From assembly GCA_910577205.1 (NCBI GenBank), contig CAJTMA010000001.1, positions 272,565 through 325,017 on the forward strand: a stretch of 52,453 bases of DNA. The letters run 5' to 3'. This document shows positions 32,787 through 41,522 of the stretch, one piece after another; the first letter of the stretch is position 1, and each line of letters begins with the position of its first letter. The position numbers and the translations under genes were made by a program. The notes beneath the pieces were generated by a model, which was given only the letters and a program-made list of their open reading frames with translations, was not told where the DNA came from and did no database searches. The DNA comes from an uncultured Alphaproteobacteria bacterium. Its GTDB lineage: Bacteria > Pseudomonadota > Alphaproteobacteria > RF32 > CAG-239.

Positions 32787-33305
32787 ATGAGTGAAGAATT
32801 ACGCGAAAGCTTAGCTGTTTATTTCCAAAGAATGCTGCCGCTGTTGGTGTCAATTATTTTGGTGTTAATGTCTTTTGTGCCGCTTAATTTTGACGCGGCA
32901 AATGTTTTGCGGCCGGATGTCGGGTTGATTTGCGTTTTTTTCTGGATGATACACCGTCCTGATGTTTTTAATTTATTCTCAGTATATTTTGTGGGACTGG
33001 TGGAAGATATTGTTACCTCAGCGCCGTTTGGATCAAATATTTTTGCCTGTTTGGTTATGTATTTGCTGGTGAGTAATTTAGCGGTTTATCTGAATGCCAA
33101 ACCGTTTGTGGTTACTTGGTATGGTTTTGCTTTAATGGCTTTAGTTACCATGTTTAGCCGCTGGCTGCTGGTTTCCGTTTATTACAGTCAGTTTTTGCCG
33201 TTGTCTTTGATGATGTTCAGCCTTTTGTTTACAATAGCTTTATATCCGGTTGTCAGCCTGGTTAATGCTTTTGTGCAAAATGCATTGATGAAAGATGAGG
33301 CCTAG
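32787..33305 (+). CDS. mreD: Rod shape-determining protein MreD
   Basis: Integral membrane protein of 172 residues with five or six hydrophobic segments, the expected MreD topology; sequence is poorly conserved in this family, so the assignment rests on size, membrane pattern (PDVGLICVFFWMIHRPD is a typical MreD stretch near residues 44-60) and its place between mreC and mrdA. It starts 5 bases after the mreC stop. Confidence 0.88.
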   Translation: MSEELRESLAVYFQRMLPLLVSIILVLMSFVPLNFDAANVLRPDVGLICVFFWMIHRPDVFNLFSVYFVGLVEDIVTSAPFGSNIFACLVMYLLVSNLAVYLNAKPFVVTWYGFALMALVTMFSRWLLVSVYYSQFLPLSLMMFSLLFTIALYPVVSLVNAFVQNALMKDEA

Positions 33306-33306
33306 C

Positions 33307-35139
33307 ATGAATCGCGATAATGATAAGGGCAAGGTTTTAATTCGCCGGTCACTGATTATGGCATTAGGGAAGTTTTTCCTTTTGCTGGTTATTGTCGGCC
33401 GTTTGTATTATTTGCAGGTTTATCAGGCTGACCGTTACAAAACGCTTGCTGACGAAAACCGCATTTCTACGCGTTTGCTTATTCCGCCGCGCGGGGTGAT
33501 TTATGATCGTAACGGGGTTATGATTGCGACTAACCGCCAAAATTTCCAAGCTTTGATTGTGGCGGAGCAGACCCCGAATGTGCAGGAAACGCTGAATGCT
33601 TTCAAAAAGATTATGCCTTTGTCTGAAGATGAAGAAGAAAAAATTAAAAAGGAAATGAAGCGCAATCGCAGTTTTGTGCCGATAAAAATTAAAGACAATC
33701 TGACTTGGGAAGAGGTTTCCCGTATTCAGCTTTATGCGGCAGATTTGCCGGGTATCTATATTGATGAGGGCTTGAGCCGCGATTATCCGTTTGGCGAAAG
33801 CATGACGCACGTTTTGGGGTATGTGGCAGCGGTTAATGATAAAGAAGCCCAGAGGGATGATGATCCGCTGTTGCAAGTGCCTGGTTTTAAAATCGGCAAG
33901 TCAGGGATTGAAAAACTTTATGAAAAGGAATTGCGCGGCAAAGGCGGCAGCCTTAAGCTGGAAGTGAATGCCTATGGACGGATTATGAAAGAAATCGAAA
34001 AGAATGACGGTATTTCCGGCCAGCCCCTGACCTTAACGATTGATTCCCGTTTGCAGCAGAAAGCTTTTGATTTGTTTGGTGAGGAGAGCGGGGCTGCCAT
34101 TTTGCTGGATGTCAATACGGGGGAAATTCTGGCTTTTGTGTCTGCGCCGTCATTTGACCCGAATCTGATGACTAAAGGGGTCAGCAGTACGGATTGGAAA
34201 GCGTGGCTGAATAATGAAAAGCATCCTTTGACCGATAAGGCGATTTCCGGGCAATATTCGCCGGGGTCGACCTTTAAGATGTTGGTCGCGCTGGCGGCTT
34301 TGGAAGCCGGTGTCATCAAGCCGGATACGCATATCTACTGTACCGGACAGATGGCGCTTGGCAATCATATCTTTCATGACTGGAAGCGTGGCGGGCATGG
34401 TAATTTAAATGTGGTGGAAGCTTTGGCGCACTCTTGTGATATTTTCTTTTATGAAGTGGCGATGAAGCTGGGAATTGAGAAAATTGCCGATATGGCGCGC
34501 CGTTTTGGGTTGGGCAGCAGGATAAATGTCGGGTTGGAAAATGAAAAGGCCGGTTTGATTCCTGATAAAGAGTGGAAATTAAAACGCTTCGGTGAACCTT
34601 GGCAACAAGGGGAAAGCGTTATTTCCGGTATCGGGCAGGGGTATATTCTTACAACGCCTTTGCAACTGGCGACAATGGTGGCGCGAATTGCCAATGGCGG
34701 TTATGATGTGAAGCCGACTTTCACCAAGGTGACGGATAAATCCGCTATTCGGAAAATTAATGTTTCTGATGAAAATCTGAAGCTAGTTAAAGACGGTATG
34801 TTTGCCGTGGTTAATGTTCCCGGCAGTACGGCTTATCGTTCCCATTTTAATCTTAACGGGCAAATGATGAGCGGTAAAACCGGTTCGACTCAGGTGCGCC
34901 GGATTACGATGAAAGAGCGCCAGACCGGGATATTGAAGCAGAATGAACTACCATGGAAATATCGCGATCATGCTTTGTTTGTTGCTTTTGCACCACATGA
35001 TAATCCGCGCTATGGGGTTGCTATCCTGGTTGAACATGGCGGCGGCGGTTCTTCGGCTGCAGCGCCGATTGCCAGCAAACTGTTGCAAGAAGCCTTGATG
35101 CTTGATCCCGTCAATGAAAAAGTGAGGACTGTCGAATGA
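33307..35139 (+). CDS. mrdA: Penicillin-binding protein 2 (elongation transpeptidase)
   Basis: Class B penicillin-binding protein that cross-links peptidoglycan during cell elongation. From ATG 33307 the protein has 610 residues: a membrane anchor (about 15-35), the dimerisation domain, and the transpeptidase domain with the active-site SxxK (SPGSTFKM, Ser in STFK), SCD (HSCDIFF) and KTG (MSGKTGST). The start at 33307 fits GAGG at 33297-33300; ATG 33295 overlaps mreD. Followed by rodA with a 4-bp overlap, so translation is coupled. Confidence 0.96.
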   Translation: MNRDNDKGKVLIRRSLIMALGKFFLLLVIVGRLYYLQVYQADRYKTLADENRISTRLLIPPRGVIYDRNGVMIATNRQNFQALIVAEQTPNVQETLNAFKKIMPLSEDEEEKIKKEMKRNRSFVPIKIKDNLTWEEVSRIQLYAADLPGIYIDEGLSRDYPFGESMTHVLGYVAAVNDKEAQRDDDPLLQVPGFKIGKSGIEKLYEKELRGKGGSLKLEVNAYGRIMKEIEKNDGISGQPLTLTIDSRLQQKAFDLFGEESGAAILLDVNTGEILAFVSAPSFDPNLMTKGVSSTDWKAWLNNEKHPLTDKAISGQYSPGSTFKMLVALAALEAGVIKPDTHIYCTGQMALGNHIFHDWKRGGHGNLNVVEALAHSCDIFFYEVAMKLGIEKIADMARRFGLGSRINVGLENEKAGLIPDKEWKLKRFGEPWQQGESVISGIGQGYILTTPLQLATMVARIANGGYDVKPTFTKVTDKSAIRKINVSDENLKLVKDGMFAVVNVPGSTAYRSHFNLNGQMMSGKTGSTQVRRITMKERQTGILKQNELPWKYRDHALFVAFAPHDNPRYGVAILVEHGGGGSSAAAPIASKLLQEALMLDPVNEKVRTVE

Positions 35140-36278
35140 TGTATAAGCCTTATGAAACGACATTTCGCAATCAAACGCTGACGATACGCGAAAAACTTGC
35201 GAATCTTAGTTTTTCATATTTGTTGCTGATTATCATGTTGGCATCTATCGGCATTATCATGCTTTATTCGGCGGCTAACGGGAATTGGTCACCTTGGGCG
35301 TTAAATCAATTAGCGCGTTTTGCCGTTGGTTTTGCTTTGATGTTATTTTTGGCTTTGACTGACATCCGTTTATTGATGCGTTTTGCTTATGTTTTCTATT
35401 TCGGAACGCTTTTGTTGTTGATTGTGGTCGAAATTACCGGGCACATCGGGATGGGTGCTCAGCGCTGGATTAACTTCGGTTTCTTTAAACTTCAGCCCTC
35501 AGAGCTGATGAAAATAGCTATGGTTTTGGTGTTAGCCCGTTATTTTCATACCTCATCATTGCAGACGATAGAGAGCAACAAAGGGATTATTCCGCCGCTG
35601 TTGATGGCGCTTTTCCCGGCAGCCTTGATTATTTTGCAGCCCGATTTGGGAACTGCGTTAATGTTGCTGTTTACCACGGGGGCTATCTTTTTTGCCGTTG
35701 GCGTTCAATTATGGAAGTTTGCGGTTGTGATTGTCGCCGGATTGGTGTCAATGCCGGTTGCGTGGCATTTTCTGCATGATTATCAGCGTAATCGCGTGTT
35801 GACGTTTCTTGACCCGGAGCGTGATCCTTTGGGGTCTGGGTATCATATTATCCAGTCTAAAATTGCGCTGGGGTCCGGCGGCGTTTTCGGCAAAGGGTTT
35901 CTTAAAGGTACGCAAAGTCACCTTAACTTTTTGCCTGAGAAGCATACAGACTTTATCTTTACCATGCTTTCTGAAGAGTTTGGCATGATGGGGGCTGTTT
36001 TGATTGTTGTTTTGAATTTTCTCATTTTGGCCTACAGCTATTCTTTTGCCCTCAAAAGTACCAGCTATTTTGGCAAATTGGTGGCTATCGGTTTGGCAAC
36101 CAACTATTTTATGTATGTCTTTATCAATATCTCAATGGTGCTTGGCCTAATTCCCGTCGTCGGAATTCCTCTTCCGCTTATTTCCTATGGCGGTACGGTT
36201 ATGTTATCTATTATGGCCTCTTTCGGCATTATTCTATCGGTACATATAAATAGAAACGTTCAAATCGGCAAGGATTAA
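35136..36278 (+). CDS. rodA: Peptidoglycan glycosyltransferase RodA
   Basis: SEDS-family peptidoglycan polymerase that partners PBP2. The 380 residues have about ten hydrophobic segments and the family motifs GAQRWINFGFFKLQPSE (about 108-124), ILQPDLGTALM near 167-177 and GIPLPLISYGGT near 342-353, in which conserved catalytic-loop residues are present. Last gene of the elongasome cluster; its stop codon is the first base of a palindromic element (36277), where a terminator would be expected. Confidence 0.96.
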   Translation: MMYKPYETTFRNQTLTIREKLANLSFSYLLLIIMLASIGIIMLYSAANGNWSPWALNQLARFAVGFALMLFLALTDIRLLMRFAYVFYFGTLLLLIVVEITGHIGMGAQRWINFGFFKLQPSELMKIAMVLVLARYFHTSSLQTIESNKGIIPPLLMALFPAALIILQPDLGTALMLLFTTGAIFFAVGVQLWKFAVVIVAGLVSMPVAWHFLHDYQRNRVLTFLDPERDPLGSGYHIIQSKIALGSGGVFGKGFLKGTQSHLNFLPEKHTDFIFTMLSEEFGMMGAVLIVVLNFLILAYSYSFALKSTSYFGKLVAIGLATNYFMYVFINISMVLGLIPVVGIPLPLISYGGTVMLSIMASFGIILSVHINRNVQIGKD

Positions 36279-36383
36279 AAACTTGTCTAATGGCATACTA
36301 CTTGTTAATTTTTATTCTCGTGTACCTCTTTGTACACGTCGAAAAAAATTAACTACGTATTATGCTCATTATCCAAGTTTTTT
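36277..36383. repeat. Near-perfect palindrome, core A (copy A4)
   Basis: AAAAACTTG (36277-36285) to CAAGTTTTTT (36374-36383) with matching inner segments TAATG.GCATA and GTTAATTTTT, around the core CGTGTAC CTCTTT GTACACG. This is the most regular copy and starts within the rodA stop codon. It is followed by copy B10. Confidence 0.9.
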
Positions 36384-36390
36384 GGGGGGG

Positions 36391-36473
36391 TACAGAATTG
36401 GCGAGTAGAAAAAATGCTCACGTACTTCTATGTACGCTAAAATTTTCCTCGCCTTCTAAATCACTCTATTTCC
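36391..36473. repeat. Palindromic element, core B (copy B10)
   Basis: TACAGAATTGGCGAGTAG opens the copy and GCTAAAATTTTCCTCGCC closes it around CTCACGTACTTCTATGTACG; the GGCGAG/CTCGCC arms are matched. With A4 and the terminator it explains the 304-bp gap between rodA and typA. Confidence 0.75.
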
Positions 36474-36554
36474 ACACGCTATCTGAGTTTTAATATATTT
36501 CTTTCTCGTTTTCCTTTTCTCATATAATAGTTTTAATTAATTTTATCTGTAAAA

Positions 36555-36578
36555 AAAAAGCACCTTGCGGTGCTTTTT
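36555..36578. terminator. Bidirectional terminator between rodA and typA
   Basis: AAAAAGCACC and GGTGCTTTTT with a TTGC loop (36555-36578), flanked by A and T tracts on both strands. Confidence 0.85.
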
Positions 36579-36582
36579 CAGA

Positions 36583-38403
36583 TTAAGCCATAATTTCAGG
36601 TTTAGCGCGTTTGCGGGCAATCGGATCAAGAATCCGTTTGCGCAGGCGCAGGGTTTTCGGAGTGACTTCCAAAAGTTCGTCTTCCTGAATATAAGACAAA
36701 GCTTGTTCCAATGACAATTTGCGCGGCGGAATCAAATCAATGGCATCATCTTTACCTGCCGCGCGGATATTGGTCAACTGCTTAGATTTGGTCGGATTAA
36801 CTTCCAAATCATTTGATTTGGTGTGTTCGCCGATAATCATGCCGATATAAACCGGGACATTGGCATCAATAAACATCGGGCCGCGGTCTTGCAGTTTCCA
36901 CAGAGAGTAAGCGATTGCCGTGCCGTTTTCTGATGAAATCAGCACGCCGTTGCGACGGCTGTCAATTTCGCCTTTATAAGGTTCATAGTCTTTGAAAATG
37001 CGGTTCATGATACCTGTGCCGCGCGTATCGGTTAAGAACTCAGAATGATAGCCGATAAGGCCGCGGGACGGCGCATTGAAAATCAGGCGTACTTTATTGC
37101 CGATTTGTGATGGAATCATTTCGATTAATTCAGCTTTGCGTTGGCCGAGTTTTTCAACTACGTTGCCGGAAAACTCCTCATCAACGTCAACAACGACTTC
37201 TTCAAAAGGTTCCAGCAGTTGGCCGTCATCACCGCGCTTCATCAATACGCGGGGACGGGAAATAGATAATTCAAATCCTTCGCGGCGCATGGTTTCAATC
37301 AAAACGCCGAGCTGCAGTTCGCCGCGGCCGGCAACTTCAAAGGAATCAGAAGAATCTGTGCGGGTGATTTTTAAAGCAATATTGCCTTCCGCTTCTTTGC
37401 ATAATCTGTCCCAAATCATGCGGGATGTTACTTTGTCGCCCTCACGTCCGGCAATTGGCGAATCGTTGATGGAAAACGTCATTGCCAGGGTCGGCGGGTC
37501 AATCGGCTGAGCTTTGATGGATTGGTTAACATCTAAAGCGCAGATAGTGTCGGCAACAGTACCTTTAACAATACCGGCAACAGCAACAATATCTCCGGCA
37601 TGGGCTTCTTCCAGCGCAACGCGTTCCAAGCCGCGATAAGCCAAAATTTTGCTGATGCGAACCCGTTCCAGCTCTTGGTTTTCACTGTTAAGAATTTTAA
37701 CGGTATCGTTAACGTGCAGCGTTCCGGTCTGGATTTTTCCGGTCAGCAGGCGGCCGATAAATTTGTTAGCTTCCAAAGTGGTTGCCAGCATGGAGAACGG
37801 TGCATTGGCATCGCAAGCCGGTTCGGGAACATAATTCAGAATCAACTCAAACAGCGGGCTGAGATCTTTCTTTTCATCTGTCATTTCTTTAACCGCCCAG
37901 CCGTTTCTGCCAGAAGCGTAGAGTACCGGGAAGTCTAACTGTTCGTCATTGGCGTTCAGGCTGACAAACAAATCGAAAATCTCGTCCAGAACTTCATCTA
38001 CGCGAGCGTCGGCTTTATCTGCTTTGTTAATGACAACGATGGGTTTTAAGCCAAGTTTGAGAGCTTTTCCCAATACAAATTTGGTTTGCGGCATTGGTCC
38101 TTCGGAAGAATCGACCAGCAAGACAACGCCGTCAACCATTGATAAGATGCGTTCCACTTCGCCGCCGAAGTCAGCGTGACCCGGGGTGTCGACAATGTTA
38201 ATATGTGTGCCATTCCAGTTAACGGAAGTGCATTTTGACAGAATCGTAATGCCGCGTTCGCGTTCCAAGTCGTTGCTGTCCATAACGCATTCAGCGACTT
38301 TCTGGTTATCACGGAAAGTTCCGCTTTGTCTTAACAAGCCATCAACCAATGTGGTTTTGCCATGGTCAACGTGGGCGATGATGGCGATATTTCTCATATT
38401 CAT
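36583..38403 (-). CDS. typA: Translational GTPase TypA (BipA)
   Basis: Ribosome-associated GTPase involved in 50S assembly and stress adaptation. From the ATG whose first base is 38403 the protein has 606 residues. Motifs: HVDHGKTTL (G1), DTPGHADFGGEVER (G3), NKAD (G4), then the elongation-factor-like domains and the BipA-specific C-terminal domain ending RKRAKPEIMA. I choose the start at MNMRNIAI because AGGAAAG lies 12 bases upstream, and because the family begins there; the in-frame extension to 38439 runs toward repeat DNA. The tandem palindrome array lies upstream and covers the likely promoter region. Confidence 0.95.
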   Translation of the reverse strand: MNMRNIAIIAHVDHGKTTLVDGLLRQSGTFRDNQKVAECVMDSNDLERERGITILSKCTSVNWNGTHINIVDTPGHADFGGEVERILSMVDGVVLLVDSSEGPMPQTKFVLGKALKLGLKPIVVINKADKADARVDEVLDEIFDLFVSLNANDEQLDFPVLYASGRNGWAVKEMTDEKKDLSPLFELILNYVPEPACDANAPFSMLATTLEANKFIGRLLTGKIQTGTLHVNDTVKILNSENQELERVRISKILAYRGLERVALEEAHAGDIVAVAGIVKGTVADTICALDVNQSIKAQPIDPPTLAMTFSINDSPIAGREGDKVTSRMIWDRLCKEAEGNIALKITRTDSSDSFEVAGRGELQLGVLIETMRREGFELSISRPRVLMKRGDDGQLLEPFEEVVVDVDEEFSGNVVEKLGQRKAELIEMIPSQIGNKVRLIFNAPSRGLIGYHSEFLTDTRGTGIMNRIFKDYEPYKGEIDSRRNGVLISSENGTAIAYSLWKLQDRGPMFIDANVPVYIGMIIGEHTKSNDLEVNPTKSKQLTNIRAAGKDDAIDLIPPRKLSLEQALSYIQEDELLEVTPKTLRLRKRILDPIARKRAKPEIMA

Positions 38404-38420
38404 TCTTTTTTTCTTTCCTA

Positions 38421-38816
38421 AACAGTTATCATGTCGCAATTTTAATTATCTCGTGTACCTCTTTGTACACGTCGAAATTAAAATTCCTTCCAGCACAACC
38501 GTTTATGAAAGAAAACGGCGTGAGGCAACAGTTATCATGTCGCAATTTTAATTATCTCGCGCACCTCTTTGTACACGTTGAAATTAAAATTCCTTCCAGC
38601 ACAACCGTTTATGAAAGAAAACGGCGTGAGGCAACAGTTATCATGTCGCAATTTTAATTATCTCGCGCACCTCTTTGTACACGTTGAAATTAAAATTCCT
38701 TCCAGCACAACCGTTTATGAAAGAAAACGGTGTGAGGCAACAGTTATCATGTCGCAATTTTAATTATCTCGTGTACCTCTTTGTACACGTCGAAATTAAA
38801 ATTCCTTTGTACAAAG
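38421..38816. repeat. Tandem array of core-A palindromes, period 106
   Basis: Three complete 106-bp units start at 38421, 38527 and 38633, with a partial fourth from 38739. Each unit contains AATTTTAATT..CGTGTAC..GTACACG..AATTAAAATT, a perfect or near-perfect hairpin; units 2 and 3 carry CGCGCACC/CACGTTG changes in the core. The rest of the unit includes ACCGTTTATG..AAAACGG. It fills the gap 38404-38933 between divergently read typA and the PfkB gene; frames that stay open through it are artefacts of the period not being a multiple of three. Confidence 0.9.
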
Positions 38817-38933
38817 AGTTACACTCAAGGCATGACAAGATTTAAAGCTTTTTGCTTTTGTTATTAAATTCGCTTTACCATAGCAATTTGAATTTAATTT
38901 TCAAGAAAATCCTGTATTTGGGATGTAATTTTT

Positions 38934-39956
38934 TTATGAAAAAGACTTCCCGTAGCTGCGGAGGCGATTGCGTGCAAAGCCGCGCAGCGATACTTCTGCT
39001 CTGGCGCCGTAGTGGCTGATGATTTCCGCAGCAGCGATGCCGCCAATCATTGCGCAGCTGCCAAGGCTGCGGCCTTGGGTGTAGCCATAAAGGAAACCTG
39101 CGGCATACAAGTCGCCGGCGCCTGTTGTATCGACAACGTCTTCGACTTTTTCTGCTTCCACAAAAATCTTAATCCGGCGGTTAACAATAACCGAACCTTT
39201 CGCATTACGCGTAATTGCGGCAATTTCGACTTGGTCTTTAATCAAATCCAAGCACTTATAAAAGTCTTCTTCTTCATATAAGGCTTTGATTTCTTCCTCG
39301 TTGCCAAAGATAATGTCGACATGATCGGTAATTAGGCGCAGAAAATCTTCACGGTGGCGGTCGATGCAGCAGCGGTCTGATAAGCTGAATGCAATCATTC
39401 TTTCGTATTTGTGAGCCAGTTCGCAAGCTTTCAGCATGGCAGCACGGGCTGTTTCGCTATCCCAGGCATATCCTTCAAGGTAGATAATGCGGGAGCTTTT
39501 GATAATGTTTTCATCAATATCTTCTTCCGAAAGTTTTTGAGCCGCGCCAAGATAAGTGAACATGGAGCGCTCTGCATCCGGCGTGACCAGAACAATGCTG
39601 CGTCCGGTTGACGGGCCTTGCAACAGCGGTTTGGTGAAGAAATCAACGCCGGCAGCGCCGATGGAGCGTTGAAATTCTTGTCCGAGTTCGTCATCGTGGA
39701 CTTTGCCGATAAAAGCAGGCGTGCCGCCGAGAGAAGCGATTGCGGCGACAGTATTGGCCGCAGAGCCGCCGGAAACTTCGCGCTCGGGAATCAAATCAGC
39801 ATAAATCATGCCTGCTGGTTTGGCTTCAACCAGGGTCATTGCACCTTTGTCAAGATTGCGTTCAGAGAGAAAACCGTCGCCGACTTTCGCCAGAACGTCA
39901 ACAATCGCGTTGCCGATGCCGACAACATCATAAATGATATCATTTTTAGAGCTCAT
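38934..39956 (-). CDS. PfkB family kinase, adenosine-kinase-like
   Basis: ATP-dependent kinase of the ribokinase/PfkB superfamily, 340 residues. Motifs: GGSAANTVAAIASLGG near 62-77 (PfkB signature 1), FGNEEE near 219-224, and the anion-hole/catalytic DTTGAGD near 275-281 (signature 2). The pattern resembles the adenosine-kinase-like sugar kinases of alphaproteobacteria, annotated there as carbohydrate or adenosine kinase; the substrate is not settled by sequence. Start ATG at 39956 with a weak SD. Confidence 0.9.
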   Translation of the reverse strand: MSSKNDIIYDVVGIGNAIVDVLAKVGDGFLSERNLDKGAMTLVEAKPAGMIYADLIPEREVSGGSAANTVAAIASLGGTPAFIGKVHDDELGQEFQRSIGAAGVDFFTKPLLQGPSTGRSIVLVTPDAERSMFTYLGAAQKLSEEDIDENIIKSSRIIYLEGYAWDSETARAAMLKACELAHKYERMIAFSLSDRCCIDRHREDFLRLITDHVDIIFGNEEEIKALYEEEDFYKCLDLIKDQVEIAAITRNAKGSVIVNRRIKIFVEAEKVEDVVDTTGAGDLYAAGFLYGYTQGRSLGSCAMIGGIAAAEIISHYGARAEVSLRGFARNRLRSYGKSFS

Positions 39957-40096
39957 GATAAATATCTCAAATCTTGTTAAAACTTATATTGTTTTTAACG
40001 TGATTTCTCATAAATCGCAAGAGTTAAATTTGCCGGTTTGACAGCGATGCCTTGCTGATGTTCCGGGCGGCAATTATACAGTTTGAACGGATATAT

Positions 40097-40125
40097 AAAA
40101 GCCCCGGTTGGTTTCCGGGGCTTTT
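40097..40125. terminator. Bidirectional terminator
   Basis: AAAAGCCCCGG (40097-40107) and CCGGGGCTTTT (40115-40125) around TTGGTTT. On the minus strand it directly follows the stop of the gene at 40127. Confidence 0.85.
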
Positions 40126-40126
40126 G

Positions 40127-41461
40127 TTATCTGGTTTTTCCGGGTTTTGAGATGGGAGAATATGTTCGCTTATTGGGCTTAGGCTGACGGCGTTTGGCCG
40201 GGTCGTTATTGCCGCGTTCAGGGTGTTGATCATATTCTGCCGTAGAGGGCGAGTTAAGCTCCTCTTCCCATTCTTGCCGGCGCTTATCAGCCCGGCGATA
40301 TTTTTCCATCATCTGTTCGGATTCAATGGCTTCTATTTCGGCGTGCGTGCGGTCTTCGGCGCGTGGGCCTGTGCCATATTTTTGCCCTTTTTCGGGAATG
40401 ATTTCTTTTCCTCTTTCCCGCAGGGCTTTTTTGACAGCTTCATTATGTTTTTCAAGGTATTGGCGGCAACCGGGAGGAATGGTTTGCAGGTGTTCCGCTT
40501 CCAAATTGATAACGCCTGGCGGGTTTTTTAATTTCATTTTAAATTGCAGGGCGGCGGCCAATAATTTATCCCGAAATTCCGGTGTGCGGATGTTGTTAAA
40601 TTCAATTGTATCCGCTCCATTGTCATGTGCGGCTTTTACAAGCGCATAGAAATAGTCATAATTCAGAGGTTGTCCGGGTTCTTTGTTTTTTACGGTGATA
40701 TCAAGCTTTTCCGGTTGAGGAGATTTTTTGATTGTATAGATTGCCCCATGGTCACCGCGCTTATGGGCGATTGGGCTGATTGGAGCAATTTCGATGTCTA
40801 CTGACGGTTGTTGGGTGTCATCCAAACCGGAACGTATTTCTGTAATTTTTCGTTTGGGCTGTCCGGTTTTTTTATCAACATTTTTATCGCACCATTGTTT
40901 TAAGGCTTCCGGATAGTTTTTGACCCATGCCGGTTCTTCGTTTTTTTCATCCCTTTTATCAGCGGATTCTTGGTTTTTCTTTTGAGGGGCAGGCTGTTGA
41001 GAGGCTTTTGTTTTCTGTTCGAGGCTTTTTTTAAGCCCTTCAAGCCGCTGTTCGGTAGTTGGGGGCGTTGGGGCTGTTGGTGTTGCCTGAATCTGCTTTT
41101 GAACAACAGGCTCAGCTTCTTCAGCTTCGCTGATGCTGAAGATTTTAGGCTGTATCTTGGTCTGTGCGGGTTTTTGCGGCGCAGGCGACGGTTTCTCCAA
41201 CTCATCAGTATTTAAGCTGATAGCACCGCGTTCGCTTAAGATGCGAATTTGTTCAAATTGGAGTTTGCCGTCTTTAACGGGCAAGTTTTGCAGCGCCAGT
41301 TCGTCATTAATTTGATAGCCGAGCCGTTGCAGCTGTTTTTTTATCTTTTCGGCAGTATTAGTATCTTTTTGGGGAGCTTTGGCTTTTTTTACAGCGGCTT
41401 GTGCTCTGTTTTTAGCTTCGGCCTCCCGTTCTGCTTTAGATAGAATTTTCATTGTACGCAT
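40127..41461 (-). CDS. Basic Lys/Pro-rich protein with LPD7-like region
   Basis: Protein of 444 residues, mostly low-complexity and rich in Lys, Pro, Gln and Glu; no signal peptide. One folded part can be seen near residues 260-330 (YDYFYALVKAAHDNGADTI, TPEFRDKLLAAALQF, KMKLKNPPG), which resembles the LPD7 module found at the C-terminus of conjugative relaxases and large polyvalent proteins. No relaxase HUH or Tyr motif is present. It could be a stand-alone accessory of a DNA-processing or secretion system such as the VirD4-like one at 18.7 kb (inference). Start: ATG 41461 or 41452. Confidence 0.6.
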   Translation of the reverse strand: MRTMKILSKAEREAEAKNRAQAAVKKAKAPQKDTNTAEKIKKQLQRLGYQINDELALQNLPVKDGKLQFEQIRILSERGAISLNTDELEKPSPAPQKPAQTKIQPKIFSISEAEEAEPVVQKQIQATPTAPTPPTTEQRLEGLKKSLEQKTKASQQPAPQKKNQESADKRDEKNEEPAWVKNYPEALKQWCDKNVDKKTGQPKRKITEIRSGLDDTQQPSVDIEIAPISPIAHKRGDHGAIYTIKKSPQPEKLDITVKNKEPGQPLNYDYFYALVKAAHDNGADTIEFNNIRTPEFRDKLLAAALQFKMKLKNPPGVINLEAEHLQTIPPGCRQYLEKHNEAVKKALRERGKEIIPEKGQKYGTGPRAEDRTHAEIEAIESEQMMEKYRRADKRRQEWEEELNSPSTAEYDQHPERGNNDPAKRRQPKPNKRTYSPISKPGKTR

Positions 41462-41522
41462 AGTCCCAATGGTTAGATATAAGTATATGTTAGCATAAAA
41501 ATTTGTTTTTGTCTAATTTTTT

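Noticed and set aside
38404..38439. N-terminal extension of TypA
   Set aside because: The extra codons (MRHDNCLGKKKR) are not part of the family, and the SD fits the inner start at 38403.
38421..38816. Possible CRISPR array
   Set aside because: The units are 106-bp head-to-tail copies with no unique spacers, and no cas genes are nearby. Each unit is itself a palindromic element.
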